The notes under the pieces: generated by a model | The model's input: only the letters and a program-made list of their open reading frames with translations | Told to the model about the DNA's origin: nothing | Database searches by the model: none | Assembly: GCA_964654605.1 (NCBI GenBank) | Contig: CAZZLW010000006.1 | Coordinates: 1 to 20,761 of the forward strand | Direction: 5' to 3' | DNA: 20,761 nt | From: Raineya sp964654605 | GTDB lineage: Bacteria; Bacteroidota; Bacteroidia; Cytophagales; Thermonemataceae | Part shown: in pieces, positions 15,237 to 20,761 of the stretch | Layout of the letters: every line of letters begins with the position of its first letter | Position numbering within the stretch: the stretch's first letter is position 1 | Position numbers and translations under genes: made by a program

Positions 15237-15683
15237 CTATAACAAATTGTATTGCTTCAAAATTTCGGCTACTTCATTATTTTTCTTGGCTACTTCCCGC
15301 AAAGAAAGCATTATGTTTTTTACATCTTTCTTGTTTAGCTCAATTTTTTCCTCTATCTCTTTCACCTTCGTTTCAAAAGGACGTATCATTGTGCGTCTGT
15401 CCCACCAAGCAAATCCCAATGCCGCCGCCGTTACCGCAGAAAATATCGCCGTCAGTATCCACAAAAAATTAGTTTGTTGTTCAAAACGAGCATTCATATC
15501 TGTTCGTAACTCTTCAAAACGTTTATCCATTTGTTCAAAACGTTGTGTAAAACGCTTTTCCATTTCATCAAGTTTCTGCTCAATCTTGATAAGGCGGTCG
15601 CGGTCATCAAGCGTAAAAGGTACGCTTTGCTGGGCTCTGGCACTTAAACCTACAAGCAAGAAAATCAATAAAACTCTTTGCAT
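15237..15683 (-). CDS. Coiled-coil single-pass membrane protein, copy B of a tandem pair
   Basis: The 148-residue product has a signal peptide (1-17, ARAQ end), then QSVPFTLDDRDRLIKIEQ, then a heptad-rich coiled coil to about 70 with KRFEQMDKRFEEL. One membrane helix (72-94) is followed by WWDRRTMIRP, whose positive charge predicts a cytoplasmic C-terminus. A second coiled coil (about 103-145) ends the protein. Predicted topology is therefore coil outside, helix, coil inside, which suits a mechanical or signalling linker or an oligomeric scaffold; the function is unknown. It is almost identical to the preceding gene from residue 18 onward but lacks two heptads. Only 3 bp separate the two genes. 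Confidence 0.75.
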   Translation of the reverse strand: MQRVLLIFLLVGLSARAQQSVPFTLDDRDRLIKIEQKLDEMEKRFTQRFEQMDKRFEELRTDMNARFEQQTNFLWILTAIFSAVTAAALGFAWWDRRTMIRPFETKVKEIEEKIELNKKDVKNIMLSLREVAKKNNEVAEILKQYNLL

Positions 15684-15686
15684 AAG

Positions 15687-16184
15687 CTACATCAAATTGT
15701 ATTGTCTTAAAATTTCTGCTACTTCATTATTTTTCTTGGCTACTTCTCGCAAAGAAAGCATTATGTTTTTTACATCTTTCTGGTTTAGCTCAATTTTTTC
15801 CTCTATCTCTTTCACTTTCGTTTCAAAAGGACGTATCATTGTGCGTCTGTCCCACCAAGCAAATCCCAATGCCGCCACCGTTACCGCAGAAAATATCGCC
15901 GTCAATATCCACAAAAAGTTCATTTGTTGCTCAAAACGCTTATCTACTTGCTCAAAACGAGCATTCATATCGCCTCGTAACTCTTCAAAGCGTTTATCTA
16001 CTTGCTCAAAACGCTTGTCTATTAGTTCAATACGCTGCGTAAAACGCTTTTCCATTTCATCAAGTTTCTGCTCAATCTTGATGAGGCGGTCGCGGTCATC
16101 AAGCGTAAAGGGAACACTTTGCTGTGCAAAAAGTTTGTGATTCAGCAAGAAAATTATCCAAGTTATCGTAAAAACTTTTTTCAT
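15687..16184 (-). CDS. Coiled-coil single-pass membrane protein, copy A of a tandem pair
   Basis: The 165-residue product has the same layout as its neighbour: signal peptide (1-20), QSVPFTLDDRDRLIKIEQ start, outer coiled coil (31-88), one membrane helix (89-111), WWDRRTMIRP and an inner coiled coil (119-160). Its outer coil holds two additional RFEQVDK-type heptads, four or five in a row against two or three in copy B. Only a few substitutions separate the copies over the last 75 residues, and the DNA is also very similar, so the duplication is recent or kept alike by gene conversion. The signal peptides differ. A consensus promoter ends 19 bp upstream of its ATG, so this is the first gene of the transcript. 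Confidence 0.78.
   Translation of the reverse strand: MKKVFTITWIIFLLNHKLFAQQSVPFTLDDRDRLIKIEQKLDEMEKRFTQRIELIDKRFEQVDKRFEELRGDMNARFEQVDKRFEQQMNFLWILTAIFSAVTVAALGFAWWDRRTMIRPFETKVKEIEEKIELNQKDVKNIMLSLREVAKKNNEVAEILRQYNLM
15918..16043 (-). repeat. Array of 21-bp heptad-coding repeats in copy A
   Basis: On the plus strand the unit reads about TCAAAACGCTTATCTACTTGC and recurs with changes five times, once interrupted by GAGCATTCATATCGCCTCG. Each 21-bp unit encodes one coiled-coil heptad (KRFEQVD). Copy B has two fewer units at about 15478-15550, which accounts for the 42-bp length difference of the coil region. Confidence 0.6.
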
Positions 16185-16202
16185 ACATAATGCTTTATTT
16201 TA

Positions 16203-16233
16203 CAAAGTTAGCAAATCAGTGGCAACTTTACAA
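16203..16233 (-). promoter_or_regulatory. Promoter of the tandem coiled-coil genes
   Basis: On the minus strand TTG (16233-16231), a 20-bp spacer and TAACTTTG (16210-16203) match the Bacteroidota consensus. The -7 box ends 18 bp before the ATG of copy A. It stands back to back with the parE promoter. Confidence 0.7.
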
Positions 16234-16248
16234 TAAAAACAAAAAAAA

Positions 16249-16281
16249 TTGCCCAAGTATTCCACTTGCTTTGTAAATTTG
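16249..16281 (+). promoter_or_regulatory. Promoter of parE
   Basis: TAAATTTG at 16274-16281 is a perfect -7 box; TTG at 16249-16251 lies 22 bp upstream, slightly far. The -7 box lies 18 bp before the ATG at 16300, so transcription must begin well after the upstream ATG at 16249. This settles the parE start in favour of 16300. Confidence 0.6.
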
Positions 16282-16299
16282 TGCCAAAACGTAAAAGGA

Positions 16300-18186
16300 A
16301 TGGCAACCACACAAAAATATACCGAAGAGAGCATCAAATCATTAGAGCCTCGTGAGCATATACGCTTGCGTCCGGGAATGTATATCGGCAAATTGGGCGA
16401 TGGTTCTTCGCAAGATGATGGTATTTATGTTCTTGTAAAAGAAATTTTGGACAACTCCATTGACGAATACACAATGGGTTTTGGAAATAAAATTGAGATA
16501 GAAGTAAGCGAAAATCGGGTGAAAGTGCGAGATTATGGCAGAGGTATTCCTTTGGGAAAAGTAATTGACTGCGTTTCTAAAATCAATACAGGTGGCAAAT
16601 ACGACTCAGCAGTTTTTCAGAAATCCGTAGGTTTGAATGGTGTAGGCACAAAAGCCGTAAATGCCCTTTCTACATACTTTATGGTGCAATCTTTTCGTGA
16701 TGGGCAAAGTAAAAAAGCCGAATTTCAGCAAGGGGTACTTGTTCAAGATTATCCACTACAGCCCACTACCGAACCCAATGGAACACTCGTAATTTTTGAA
16801 CCTGATAGCACTATTTTCAAAAATTATAGTTTTATACCTCAATACTTAGAGGAGCAAATTTGGAACTATGCTTTTCTGAACGCAGGGCTAAAAATCATTT
16901 TCAACGGGCAAGAGTATGTTTCTAAAAATGGGCTTTTAGACCTCTTGCTACGCAAAACCAATGAAGACGAAATCCGCTACCCCATTATTCATTGCAAAGG
17001 AAATGATATTGAATTTGCCCTCACGCACGGCAATCAGTATGGAGAAGAGTATTACTCTTTTGTAAATGGACAACATACCACCCAAGGCGGTACGCATTTG
17101 GCGGCTTTTCGCGAGGCACTCGTAAAAACTATAAGAGAGTTTTTCAAAAAAGAATTTGATGCTTCCGACATTCGTGCTTCCGTAGTAGGGGCTATCAGTA
17201 TTCGTGTGCAAGAGCCAGTGTTTGAGTCACAAACGAAAACTAAATTAGGCTCTACCAATCTTGCTCCCGATGAAAACTCTCCAAGCATTCGGGCATTTAT
17301 CAATGATTTTGTCAAGAAAGAATTAGACAACTACCTGCATAAAAATCCGCAAACTGCCGAAGCAATGCTCAAACGCATTTTGCAGTCGGAGCGTGAGCGT
17401 AAAGAAATTGCAGGTATCAAGAAACTCGCCAACGAAAGAGCCAAAAAAGCCAATCTGCACAACAAAAAACTTCGCGATTGTCGTATCCACTACGACGACT
17501 ACAAGCACGAACTTCGCCAAGATACTACGCTATTCATCACGGAAGGAGACTCGGCAAGTGGCTCTATTACCAAAGCTCGCAATCCGCTCACGCAAGCTGT
17601 TTTTTCTTTGCGAGGCAAGCCACTCAACTGCTACAATATGAGCAAAAAAGTGGTGTATGAAAACGAGGAGTTTAACCTTTTGCAACACGCTCTCAATATT
17701 GAAGACGGCTTGGAAAGCCTGCGTTACAACCGAATCGTGATTGCTACTGATGCAGATGTAGATGGTATGCACATTCGTTTGCTTTTGCTTACCTTCTTTT
17801 TGCAGTTTTTCCCCGATTTGGTACGCAATGGGCATTTGTACATTTTGGAAACCCCTCTTTTCAGGGTACGCAATAAGCAAAAAACTATTTATTGCTACTC
17901 GGAACAAGAAAAACAAAAAGCTATCCGACAGCTCGGCGGAAATCCCGAAATTACACGTTTCAAAGGTTTAGGCGAAATTTCTCCTGATGAATTTGCCGAA
18001 TTTATTGGCGAGAACATTCGTTTAGAACCTGTAATACTCAAAGAGCATACCAATATCCCCAAAATTTTAGAATACTATATGGGTAAAAACACGCCTGCTC
18101 GTCAAGAGTTTATTATCAACAACTTACGAGTAGAGCTGGAAACCCTCTCTGAAAAAGAAATTATTGCAGAAATGGAAATGGTGTAG
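16300..18186 (+). CDS. parE: DNA topoisomerase IV subunit B
   Basis: The 628-residue type IIA topoisomerase ATPase subunit acts with ParC in chromosome decatenation. It shows the GHKL ATPase motifs E48-x3-N52, RDYGRGIP (77-84) and GLNGVGTKAVNAL (111-123), the transducer lysine in QTKTK (311-315), and the TOPRIM motifs EGDSA (415-419) and DADVD (484-488). The length and the sequence GGKYDSAVFQKSVGLNGVG are those of Bacteroidota ParE rather than GyrB. The start at 16300 follows AAAAGGA directly and lies downstream of the promoter. An ATG at 16249 would add 17 residues but lies upstream of the -7 box. parC is not within the window. It converges on recX with overlapping hairpin arms. Confidence 0.92.
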   Translation: MATTQKYTEESIKSLEPREHIRLRPGMYIGKLGDGSSQDDGIYVLVKEILDNSIDEYTMGFGNKIEIEVSENRVKVRDYGRGIPLGKVIDCVSKINTGGKYDSAVFQKSVGLNGVGTKAVNALSTYFMVQSFRDGQSKKAEFQQGVLVQDYPLQPTTEPNGTLVIFEPDSTIFKNYSFIPQYLEEQIWNYAFLNAGLKIIFNGQEYVSKNGLLDLLLRKTNEDEIRYPIIHCKGNDIEFALTHGNQYGEEYYSFVNGQHTTQGGTHLAAFREALVKTIREFFKKEFDASDIRASVVGAISIRVQEPVFESQTKTKLGSTNLAPDENSPSIRAFINDFVKKELDNYLHKNPQTAEAMLKRILQSERERKEIAGIKKLANERAKKANLHNKKLRDCRIHYDDYKHELRQDTTLFITEGDSASGSITKARNPLTQAVFSLRGKPLNCYNMSKKVVYENEEFNLLQHALNIEDGLESLRYNRIVIATDADVDGMHIRLLLLTFFLQFFPDLVRNGHLYILETPLFRVRNKQKTIYCYSEQEKQKAIRQLGGNPEITRFKGLGEISPDEFAEFIGENIRLEPVILKEHTNIPKILEYYMGKNTPARQEFIINNLRVELETLSEKEIIAEMEMV

Positions 18187-18201
18187 CCTCTACACCATTT
18201 C
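18175..18201. repeat. 12-bp palindrome spanning the parE and recX stop codons
   Basis: GAAATGGTGTAG (18175-18186), loop CCT, CTACACCATTTC (18190-18201). Each arm ends in the TAG stop of one gene, parE on plus and recX on minus, so both proteins end in the same residues, EMV. A hairpin forms in either transcript, but no T run follows on either side, so a terminator role is uncertain. Confidence 0.8.
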
Positions 18202-18660
18202 ATTTACAATATCCCAAACAATATCGCTTTCAAAGCCTTTGCCAACGGCGTAATAAGCGAGTTTTTGCTTGCGTTTCAGTGGATTTCTTTCACTGATTTG
18301 CCTATTTTTCTTGATAAGCAATTCACGTACAGTTGCTTCGTAGTCCTCATCAGGAATTTCTTTGAGGGCTTCTTTGATGCAATATTCTGTAATATGGTGC
18401 ATTTGCAAAGCCTGACGAATTTTTCGTTTTCCCCATTTTTTTATGCGAAACTTACCTCCTGCAAAGGTTTTGGCAAAGCGTTCCTCGTTGATATAACCCT
18501 GTGTAATGAGTTCGGCAATAATCCACTCCATTTCCTCGCTATCAAGCAAGTATGTTTCTTTCAATTTTTTTCGGACTTCATATTGGGAGCGTTCCTGATA
18601 GGCACACCAAGAAGCCATTTTTTGCAAAGCCTCTTTTACCGAAACTACTTTTTTTTCCAT
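18190..18660 (-). CDS. recX: Regulatory protein RecX
   Basis: The 156-residue, all-helical protein binds RecA filaments and limits recombinase activity. Three-helix RecX repeats are visible. The first carries SQYEVRKKLKE (25-35), the second ELITQGYINEERFAKTFAGGKFRIKKWGKRKIRQAL (split around 50-85; the L-x-x-x-G-Y-I-N-E-x-R-F-A signature is diagnostic), and the third KLAYYAVGKGF (133-143). The ATG at 18660 gives the usual length. A longer frame from 18765 would add a 35-residue leader unlike the family, so I reject that start. It converges on parE with only 3 bp between stop codons. recA is not in the window. Confidence 0.88.
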   Translation of the reverse strand: MEKKVVSVKEALQKMASWCAYQERSQYEVRKKLKETYLLDSEEMEWIIAELITQGYINEERFAKTFAGGKFRIKKWGKRKIRQALQMHHITEYCIKEALKEIPDEDYEATVRELLIKKNRQISERNPLKRKQKLAYYAVGKGFESDIVWDIVNEMV

Positions 18661-18946
18661 AGTATTAAATCCTGAAATAGCAAAATAAGCAAAATTTCGG
18701 TAGCAAAAGAAAAGGATTACCTTACGATTTTGAATTTTCAAGAATTTTAGCGAATAAGTATTCAAAAATTTTTGCTGATAAACCTTTGAAAATCAAGAAA
18801 TAAAGCACGAAATATCTTGCAAACCACTTTAATCTTGGTATAAAATTTTGAGAAATCAAACAAATTGTCTATCTTGCTAAACGTTCTGATGTTTCTATCT
18901 TTTTTGAGATTTGAACCTTTTAATGTTTCACCAAAAATGAAAATGT

Positions 18947-19939
18947 ATGCGTTCCGTTTGTATGTTAGGAGTAAAAGCCGAACTCGGTGCAGGCACGCGT
19001 GGTGCCAGTTTAGGATTTGATGCCGTTAGAATTGCAAGTTTGAGCAAAAACAAAAATTTTTTCCAACAATATCCTTATCACGAAATTTGCGTTAGCAACG
19101 AAGCCTTATTTCAGAATAGCCCGCACACCTTTGCCAAAAATATTGATGCAATTCTTAAAAATCAGATTGAAATTTGTGAGCAAATTCATACTTGTTTGAA
19201 AAAAAATCTCTTTCCTTTTGTTATTTCAGGCGATCATTCCTCTGCCAGTGCCACTATCGCAGGTATCAAGAAAACTTTTCCTGACAAAACTTTGGGCGTA
19301 ATCTGGATTGATGCCCACGCCGACTTACATTCGCCCTATACAACGCCTTCGGGCAATATGCACGGAATGCCCGTAGCTATAGCCCTTGCCGAAGATAATT
19401 TGAGCGAAAAAGTAAATGAAGTAAATCCTACTACTATCTTGTTTTGGGAAAAACTAAAAAATTTAGGTGTAAAAGGAGCAAAATTTTCCCCTAATCATTT
19501 GGTATATATTGCCCTTCGCGATACCGAAACCCAAGAAGAATCTTTCATCGCCAAACATAAAATCCGTAATTACAGCGTAGAAGAAATCAGACGTAGAAGT
19601 GTAGAAGTGGTTATCAGAGAAATTTTAGACGAAAAACTTGCCGATTGCGATTTGATTTACATTTCTTTTGATGTAGATAGTATGGATAGCAGTATTTCGG
19701 TAGGTACAGGTACTCCTGTTTCGGGTGGTTTGAGTGTAGCCGAAGCAAAAGAAATTAACGCTTTACTGGTACAAGATACGCGTGTATGTGCTTGGGAAAT
19801 GGTAGAAATTAACCCTTTGCTGGATACCAAAGGCAATAAAATGGGCGAAGTAGCTTTTGAAGTGTTGGAAAGCACTATCAGTAGTGCAAAAAATCCAGAA
19901 AGCTATGAGAAGTCTGAAATAACTTCTCTTTCTATTTGA
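18947..19939 (+). CDS. Arginase-family ureohydrolase (probably arginase)
   Basis: The 330-residue manganese enzyme most likely splits L-arginine into ornithine and urea. The two-metal site is complete: SGDHS (95-99, H98), DAHADLHSP (122-130, D122/H124/D126) and FDVDSMD (241-247, D242/D244). The substrate motif PSGNMHGMP (134-142) is the arginase type rather than the agmatinase or formimidoylglutamase type, and TGTPVSGGL (254-262) agrees. The first glycine of the usual GGDHS is serine, a mild variation. The opening MLGVKAELGAGTRGA fits the first strand of the fold; the ATG at 18947 and one five codons later are both possible starts. No arginine transport or catabolic genes adjoin. recX diverges upstream across 286 bp in which I see no gene. 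Confidence 0.85.
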   Translation: MRSVCMLGVKAELGAGTRGASLGFDAVRIASLSKNKNFFQQYPYHEICVSNEALFQNSPHTFAKNIDAILKNQIEICEQIHTCLKKNLFPFVISGDHSSASATIAGIKKTFPDKTLGVIWIDAHADLHSPYTTPSGNMHGMPVAIALAEDNLSEKVNEVNPTTILFWEKLKNLGVKGAKFSPNHLVYIALRDTETQEESFIAKHKIRNYSVEEIRRRSVEVVIREILDEKLADCDLIYISFDVDSMDSSISVGTGTPVSGGLSVAEAKEINALLVQDTRVCAWEMVEINPLLDTKGNKMGEVAFEVLESTISSAKNPESYEKSEITSLSI

Positions 19940-19964
19940 TTTGACGCAAAACTATTCTACAACT

Positions 19965-20045
19965 ATGCTGAAACGTTTCATTCTTAGCCTAATGGGAATG
20001 AATGTGTATTTTTTTGCATTTGCTCAATCTTTTCCAAGTCTTTAG
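19965..20045 (+). CDS. 26-residue ORF resembling a bare signal peptide
   Basis: ATG at 19965 opens 26 codons ending in TAG at 20043-20045. The peptide has a basic start (MLKRF), a hydrophobic core and the ending FFAFAQS, just like the signal peptides of exported proteins in this genome. Only about five residues would remain after cleavage. It lies 25 bp after the arginase stop and ends one base before the -7 box of the next gene. It may be a leader peptide, the stub of a deleted exported protein, or chance. Confidence 0.3.
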   Translation: MLKRFILSLMGMNVYFFAFAQSFPSL

Positions 20046-20053
20046 TATATTTG
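20046..20053 (+). promoter_or_regulatory. -7 element of the LytTR regulator gene
   Basis: TATATTTG is a perfect TAnnTTTG match, 18 bp before the ATG at 20072. The nearest TTG (20020-20022) is 23 bp upstream, longer than ideal. Confidence 0.5.
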
Positions 20054-20071
20054 CCTTAGATACACAACCTT

Positions 20072-20638
20072 ATGTCTGCAATCACCGCTATTATCATTGA
20101 AGATGAAACCAAAGCCCGCCGTGTTTTGGAAAGTCTTTTGCAAGAGTATCACCCCGAAGTTGAGGTATTGGCTTCTGTAAGTAATGTTCCCGAAGGCGTG
20201 AAAGCTATCCAGAAACATCAGCCTCGGCTTGTTTTTTTAGATATAGAAATGCCTGAATATAATGGCTTTCAGCTTTTTGATTTTGTTGAAAACATCAATT
20301 TTGATATTATCTTCACTACTGCCTATCAAGAATACGCTATCAAGGCTTTTGAGTTTTCCGCTACTGCCTATCTGCTCAAACCTCTGCAAATTGATAAATT
20401 GGCTCAAGCTCTGGATAAAGTAAAGGAAAAAATGGGTAAAAACACCCAAGAACGTGTTGAACTACTCAAAAATACTTGGCAACAAGAAAAAATCAGCAAA
20501 ATTGCCTTGCCTATCGCAGAGGGGTTTTTGTTTGTGGAAATCAACGAAATTATGTATTTGCAAGCCGATGGAGCCTATACACACCTGATTTTAAGAGATA
20601 AAAGACGCTTCACGGTTTCTAAAAATGAGGTTGTTTAG
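20072..20638 (+). pseudogene. LytTR-family response regulator, truncated by an IS insertion
   Basis: The 188-codon frame encodes a receiver domain (about 4-120) with E10/D11, phospho-acceptor D57 (LVFLDIEMP), T83 and K103. A linker and the first half of a LytTR DNA-binding domain follow (about 143-183, with IMYLQADGAYTHLIL). Family members run to about 240 residues; here about 55 residues, including the second half of the DNA-binding fold, are missing. The last codons (EVV, stop TAG 20636-20638) appear to come from the end of an adjoining IS element, beginning near 20627. The product would probably be able to accept phosphate but not bind DNA normally. No partner kinase is adjacent; the usual LytS/YehU-type kinase may lie beyond the IS. 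Confidence 0.75.
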
Positions 20639-20761
20639 GATTTATTTTTTTTGATAATTCTTCGGATAAAAATGACCATAAAGGATAAAATTAACAAATT
20701 TACCCACGTATCTACTCTGGTTTCATAGCGTATGATTAAAGCCTTGAATTGGTCTTGCCAC
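20627..20761 (-). mobile_element. End of an IS5-like element with the transposase C-terminus (partial)
   Basis: On the minus strand an open frame runs from the window edge to TAA at 20637-20635 and gives 41 residues beginning WQDQFKALIIRYETRVDTWV and ending FIRRIIKKNKS. The pattern 'F-K-L-I-R-(F/Y)-E-T-...-W-...-F-RRI-K' is like the C-terminus of IS5-family transposases of Bacteroidota. The element's end probably starts at GAGGTTGTTTAGG (20627-20639), inside the LytTR gene. The other end is outside the window, so the terminal repeat cannot be confirmed. Confidence 0.65.

Noticed and set aside
15220..16140. A 306-codon open frame on the plus strand across both coiled-coil genes
   Set aside because: It is antisense to two well-supported genes with signal peptides, a membrane helix and a consensus promoter. 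Its own translation is a low-complexity SKRLSICSKR repeat produced by the heptad codons read backwards.
16249..16299. An upstream ATG that would extend ParE by 17 residues
   Set aside because: The perfect -7 box at 16274-16281 lies downstream of it, and the extension does not resemble ParE, whereas the ATG at 16300 gives the usual MATTQ-type start.
18661..18765. A 35-residue N-terminal extension of RecX
   Set aside because: RecX proteins of this type are about 150-160 residues; the extension is AT-rich and non-homologous, and the ATG at 18660 fits.
1..20761. CRISPR arrays, tRNA or rRNA genes, toxin-antitoxin or defence islands
   Set aside because: I found no regularly spaced repeats of CRISPR type, no recognisable tRNA or rRNA sequences, and no restriction, toxin or other defence genes. 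mazG stands alone and is the pyrophosphohydrolase, not part of mazEF.

Overview
The window reads as chromosomal DNA of a low-GC member of the Bacteroidota, most likely a Cytophagales-type bacterium. The grounds are the AT-rich composition, the almost complete lack of Shine-Dalgarno sequences, several promoters that fit the Bacteroidota consensus (TTG, about 19-23 bp, TAnnTTTG), and the gene set: Bacteroidota-style ParE, TerC/Alx, a type 2 PyrF, a LytTR response regulator and many secreted proteins whose signal peptides end in ..FAQ. The species cannot be fixed from the sequence alone.

Layout. Bases 1-132 hold the 3' end of a transposase-like gene. A SpoIIAA/STAS-like protein follows (201-614) with its own terminator, then a 313-bp internally deleted IS1-family element (746-1058) lying 15 bp upstream of a GAF-domain histidine kinase (1074-2300). 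A small secreted protein of unknown function (2344-2778) faces an orphan TolC-family outer membrane protein across a perfect 15-bp hairpin. Next, rightward, come a Bcp/PrxQ peroxiredoxin, a six-helix voltage-gated cation channel with a TLEGW filter, and pyrF. On the minus strand lie der-aroK, terC plus a translationally coupled small membrane protein, degP/htrA-mazG, an ALDH8-like aldehyde dehydrogenase, a putative lipoprotein, and a tandem pair of near-identical coiled-coil membrane proteins. Rightward parE converges on recX through a palindrome spanning both stop codons. An arginase-family gene, a 26-codon signal-peptide ORF and a LytTR response regulator follow. The regulator is cut in its DNA-binding domain by an IS5-like element that runs off the window.

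How the genes fit together. Most are housekeeping: DNA topology and repair (parE, recX), ribosome assembly (der), shikimate and pyrimidine synthesis (aroK, pyrF), envelope proteostasis (degP), nucleotide-pool cleaning (mazG), peroxide defence (bcp) and probably Mn2+ export (terC). I see no complete new multi-gene defence or metabolic system. The items most worth following are the channel, whose filter glycine matches the residue reported to set Ca2+ selectivity in a native prokaryotic Ca2+ channel, the duplicated coiled-coil pair that differs by whole heptads, and the marks of IS activity: a deletion-derivative IS1 with readable terminal repeats beside a kinase promoter, and a regulator broken by an IS.
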